Below are positions 60,987-64,000 of a stretch of DNA of 64,000 nt, piece by piece; within the stretch, counting starts at the first letter, position 1, and every line of letters begins with the position of its first letter. The DNA lies in NCBI RefSeq assembly GCF_034931005.1, contig NZ_JAYGIN010000004.1, positions 248,001 to 312,000 on the forward strand. Direction: 5' to 3'. The translations under genes were made by a program, and so were the position numbers. A model generated the notes under the pieces. The model was not told the DNA's origin. It worked only from the letters and a program-made list of their open reading frames with translations, and ran no database searches. Source of the DNA: Arcicella sp034931005. Its GTDB lineage: Bacteria > Bacteroidota > Bacteroidia > Cytophagales > Spirosomataceae.

Positions 60987-61937
60987 ATGAAAAAGCTATT
61001 GAATTTGACGCTAATAGGACTTGGAATGAGTGCTTTAGTTTCGTGTGGGGGAGGAAAAGATAAAGATGGAAATGAATTAGACACACCAGCCAATGGAACA
61101 ATTACAGTGGCGGTGGATGAATCATTTAAACAAATAATTGAGGCGGAGAAATCAGCGTTTGAGAAGACATTTCCTTATACAAAAATAAATTTAGTATTCA
61201 AGCCAGAAGGAGAAGCAGTAGCAATGATGCTCAATGACAAAGCTCGTATGGCTGTGGTGTCAAGAGAATTAGATGAAAAAGAAAAAGCCGTTTTTAAGCG
61301 TGACGATATCAGATATAAGAGTTTTAAATTTGCTGGGGATGGTATCGCATTGATTACAAATAAGGCAAATCGTGATACTTTGATAACAACAAAGGAATTA
61401 GAAGAAGTAATGAAAGGTACGAAAAAGAGATGGTCGGAAGTAGGTAAAGGAGGTTCTGGACAAGATATAGTATTGGTTTTTGATGGTACAAGTTCAAGTA
61501 ATTTAACATTTTTATTAGATACTTTTAATATTGATAGAAAGCAAAAGGTTTCATTTTTTGCTGCAAAATCTAATAAAGATGTAATTGAATATGTAAAAAC
61601 GCACGCAAATGCTATGGGGGTAATTGGAGTAAATTGGATAAGTGATGGTGATGACCCTACTTCATTGAAGTTTATCAGAAGTGTAAATGTCCTGTCGGTG
61701 GCGAACAAACCGAATCCCAAAACAGAAGATTATTGTCAACCATTTGGGTATAATTTGGCTTTGAAAAAGTATCCATTAACTCGTAAAATTAGATTGATTT
61801 TGAAAGAAGCACACATGGGGCTTGGTACGGGTTTTATCAATTATATGACACTTGAACAAGGACAACTAATTGTCTATAAAAATGGATTGATTCCTCTGAC
61901 ACAACCATTACAGATTAGACAGGTGAAAACTCAATAG
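60987..61937 (+). CDS. PstS-like phosphate-binding lipoprotein
   Basis: 316 residues from the ATG at 60987. The lipoprotein signal ends near Cys20 (SALVSCGGGK). Features of the periplasmic phosphate-binding fold include TITVAVDESFKQIIEAEKSAF, VFDGTSSSNLTFLLDTF and YVKTHANAMGVIGVNWIS. Phosphate binding itself is uncertain, as no pst genes are adjacent and it lies in the TonB cluster. Confidence 0.8.
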   Translation: MKKLLNLTLIGLGMSALVSCGGGKDKDGNELDTPANGTITVAVDESFKQIIEAEKSAFEKTFPYTKINLVFKPEGEAVAMMLNDKARMAVVSRELDEKEKAVFKRDDIRYKSFKFAGDGIALITNKANRDTLITTKELEEVMKGTKKRWSEVGKGGSGQDIVLVFDGTSSSNLTFLLDTFNIDRKQKVSFFAAKSNKDVIEYVKTHANAMGVIGVNWISDGDDPTSLKFIRSVNVLSVANKPNPKTEDYCQPFGYNLALKKYPLTRKIRLILKEAHMGLGTGFINYMTLEQGQLIVYKNGLIPLTQPLQIRQVKTQ

Positions 61938-62262
61938 ATGTTAATGTTTTGTTAAGGATATTTCAAAGGAGTTACTTCGTGTTTTCGAGGTCGTCAGATA
62001 AATATCTTTCATAATTTGCAAAATATTATAAAAATAATCCACTTATGTAAAATCTGAAAAAAGAATAGATAAAGAATAAAAGTGGGGTTTTTATTACAAT
62101 TTTTTTATTTTAATTTTGTAAAGAGTCTTAAAATTGAAATAATATAAAAGTTTTATCAATTGGGGCTTTTATTTTAAATTTTAAGAGAATAAACTAAAGG
62201 GAACGAATTAAATTAATGTGTGCAAGCACTCAAAAACTACTTACAACTAAAAAATCAAGACG
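61938..62262 (+). other. Intergenic region before the last TPR gene
   Basis: About 325 bases with no gene, holding a -7 element at 62111-62118 and an AT-rich leader of about 140 nt. Confidence 0.4.
62111..62118 (+). promoter_or_regulatory. -7 element TAATTTTG of the TPR gene
   Basis: Exact TAnnTTTG match 145 bases before the ATG; TTTT at 62089-62092 is a weak -33 at an 18-base spacing. Confidence 0.45.
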
Positions 62263-63948
62263 ATGAACGTAAAAATGAAATCTCTATTGGTGGCTGCAGG
62301 TTTGTTATTTACTAACATGGTAAATGGACAGACAGTTCAGCAAGGATTAGCGCAGTTGGATGGAGACCAGCCAACAAAAGCGAAAGCAACGATGACAGCA
62401 GTAGTGACGGCTTCACCAACTGCTGAAAATATGTATTATTTAGGTTATGCTCAACTTCGTACTGGAGATTTGGCAAGTGCAAAAGCAACCTTTGAAAAAG
62501 GGTTAGCTGCTGAACCAAAACAACCTTTAAACTCAGTAGGTTTAGCAACATTGATGTTGGCTGACAAAAATGCACAGGGAGCTAAAGCTGCTTTTGACAA
62601 AATTTTGTTGGATACCAAAATGAAAAATGCTGAAGTGATGTTCCGTATTGCAGAAGCATATACTTTGTACGAAGAAACAAATGACCCAGGTGAAGCTATC
62701 CGTTTGATAGATTTGATTACTGAGAAAACGAAAAAACCTTTAACTGCTGATATGAACATTGTTAAAGGAGATGCTTATTTGTTGAAAAATGATGGTGGTC
62801 CTGCGGCAACAGCTTACGAGCAATCAATCTTAGTAAACAAAACGGCTAAAGCTTATATCAGATTAGGGGTTGTTTATTTGAGAGGTAAAAACTATCAGTT
62901 TACAGTAAATAACTATCAAAGTGCTTATGAAACTGACTCTGCTTTTGCTCCTTATTATAAGCGTATGGGTGAATATTATATCATTTTCAACCGTTATAAG
63001 CAAGCATCTTCATTGTTTAGAAAATATGTGGATAGAGCAGAAGCAACTTCTCCAGTATTGTTGAGTACAGCTAAATTGATTTTCTTAGCAAAAGACTATG
63101 AGTCAGCTTTAGAATTTACTCAAAAAGCAGAAGCTGGTGGAGCAACTGATAATGATGTATTTAGAATGAAAGGATATTCTAATATTGAATTAGGAAAATG
63201 TCAAGATGGTATTAATAACTTAGAGAAAATGGTGAAAGCAGGTGTGAAACCTTATTTCTTAGATAACGTGTATTTTGCGAAAGGTTATCAGTGTTTAAAA
63301 CAAGATTCTTTAGCGATTACGTATTACGAGAAAGCTGCTCCTTTAGATACTATCAACAACCACAATGCAACAATGTACACAATTGCTTATGGACAGAAAA
63401 AGTATGCTAAGGCTGTTGACTATTCAACTAAGTCGATGGAATGGAAAGCTAAAAAGAAACAAGCTTTGACAAGTACAGACTGGTATAACCCAGCAATGGC
63501 TCAATATTTTGTAACTGCTTACACTCCACGTGAAGATACTTTAGGAAGATACAATCAAGGTCTTAAAGCAGATTCAATGTATGCAAAAGCAATTGCTATC
63601 AATGATAAATTTGCTCCGTTCCATTTGTATCGTGCAAGAACAAATAGTTATGTTGACTTTACTGGAACGAAATGGTTAGCTGTTCCTCATTATGAGAAAT
63701 TCTTAGCGGTTGTTGACATGGCAAAAGCTAATAAAGACCAATTATATGAGTCTTACAAATATTTAGCAGGTTACCATATCAGCGTTACTAAAGATTTAGT
63801 AAAAGCTCAAGAATATGTTGACAAAGCGGTAGCTATCAAAACTGATGACCCAGACGGATTGAAAGTAATGTTGAATCCAGCTTCAGCAATTCCTGCAACT
63901 CCTGTTCCAGCAGTAAAAACACCAGCTCCGAAAACTCCGAAAAAATAA
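62263..63948 (+). CDS. Secreted tetratricopeptide-repeat protein
   Basis: 561 residues. The signal peptide ends near residue 22 (LLFTNMVNGQ). TPR-like helices cover most of it (AENMYYLGYAQLRTGDLASA, KAYIRLGVVYLRGKNYQFTV, AYITIFNRYKQASSLFRKYV-type units). A proline-rich C-terminal tail (PATPVPAVKTPAPKTPKK) closes it. It lies last in the TonB-ExbBD cluster and is probably periplasmic. It may scaffold the energy-transducing complex, but this is inference. Confidence 0.8.
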   Translation: MNVKMKSLLVAAGLLFTNMVNGQTVQQGLAQLDGDQPTKAKATMTAVVTASPTAENMYYLGYAQLRTGDLASAKATFEKGLAAEPKQPLNSVGLATLMLADKNAQGAKAAFDKILLDTKMKNAEVMFRIAEAYTLYEETNDPGEAIRLIDLITEKTKKPLTADMNIVKGDAYLLKNDGGPAATAYEQSILVNKTAKAYIRLGVVYLRGKNYQFTVNNYQSAYETDSAFAPYYKRMGEYYIIFNRYKQASSLFRKYVDRAEATSPVLLSTAKLIFLAKDYESALEFTQKAEAGGATDNDVFRMKGYSNIELGKCQDGINNLEKMVKAGVKPYFLDNVYFAKGYQCLKQDSLAITYYEKAAPLDTINNHNATMYTIAYGQKKYAKAVDYSTKSMEWKAKKKQALTSTDWYNPAMAQYFVTAYTPREDTLGRYNQGLKADSMYAKAIAINDKFAPFHLYRARTNSYVDFTGTKWLAVPHYEKFLAVVDMAKANKDQLYESYKYLAGYHISVTKDLVKAQEYVDKAVAIKTDDPDGLKVMLNPASAIPATPVPAVKTPAPKTPKK

Positions 63949-63968
63949 TTTTTTAGATTTTTCAATAC

Positions 63969-64000
63969 ACAAAGCCCTGCCTTATGGTGGGGCTTTGTTA
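63969..64000 (+). terminator. Terminator after the TPR gene
   Basis: Stem caaagccc / gggctttg at the right edge of the window; the T run is partly beyond it. Confidence 0.7.

Noticed and set aside
61175..61720. A 181-codon minus-strand ORF
   Set aside because: It is antisense to the PstS-like gene, which has a clear signal peptide and fold.
1..64000. tRNA or rRNA genes
   Set aside because: I looked for T-loop-like GGTTCRA motifs with cloverleaf context and rRNA-like stretches and saw none; a covariance-model search would be the decisive test.

Overview
The window is AT-rich chromosomal DNA from a Bacteroidota bacterium, most likely of the order Cytophagales (Spirosomaceae/Flectobacillus-like). 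The basis is a type IX secretion pair (porU, porV), gliding-associated genes (gldE, gldH), a SusC/SusD pair, promoters of the Bacteroidota form TTTG-N20-TAnnTTTG, and near absence of Shine-Dalgarno sequences. The species call is inference. I saw no rRNA, tRNA, CRISPR array, intact insertion sequence or prophage.

Layout. 1-2.7 kb: gldE (cut by the left edge), ssb and mutY on the minus strand, divergent from an HU gene. 3-6.7 kb: HU, a TPR protein, a 29-residue basic protein and RNase G/E. 6.7-8 kb: a DUF2442/DUF4160 pair and a SprT-like protein. 8-14.2 kb: porU, porV and an M16-family protein without the zinc motif. 14.5-15 kb: rpmG and a DUF4295 gene. 15.4-23.9 kb: a large secreted protein, panB, an RluA-type pseudouridine synthase, YceI/DUF5777/Rieske genes, an Rrf2 regulator and a lipoprotein. 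24-34 kb: a WG-repeat protein, a LON-substrate-binding-domain protein, gldH, ricT (PSP1), purD, recQ, kdsD and a DUF4293 protein. 34-36.1 kb: rpsG and rpsL, then about 1 kb of decayed DNA holding a dead PQQ-dependent sugar dehydrogenase gene and a nested inverted repeat. 36-41 kb: a divergent pair of repeat lipoproteins, a FabG/MaoC pair and two tandem secreted paralogues with a G-poor leader. 41-44 kb: coiled-coil membrane proteins and a DUF2335 cassette. 44-50.2 kb: a small polysaccharide-utilisation locus (glycoside hydrolase, SusC, SusD). 50.5-57 kb: a CHRD lipoprotein, dihydroorotase, an SGNH hydrolase, a stand-alone FtsZ homologue, a coiled-coil membrane protein and a DUF721 protein. 57-64 kb: ExbB-ExbD-ExbD-TonB, a small membrane protein, a PstS-like lipoprotein and a TPR protein.

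How it fits together. ExbB/ExbD/TonB would energise TonB-dependent receptors such as the SusC here. PorU/PorV process and anchor secreted proteins. GldE and GldH belong to the linked gliding apparatus. The rest is mainly housekeeping.

Most unusual points: (i) intergenic spacers built from short words repeated in direct and inverted orientation; (ii) a 30-bp perfect hairpin between susC and susD; (iii) a leader with almost no G and many CTAAA motifs; (iv) an FtsZ homologue outside any division cluster; (v) a translationally coupled small protein/DUF2335 cassette; (vi) the divergent repeat lipoproteins. No complete, clearly new defence or biosynthetic system was recognised; the best candidates for undescribed biology are listed as findings with modest claims.
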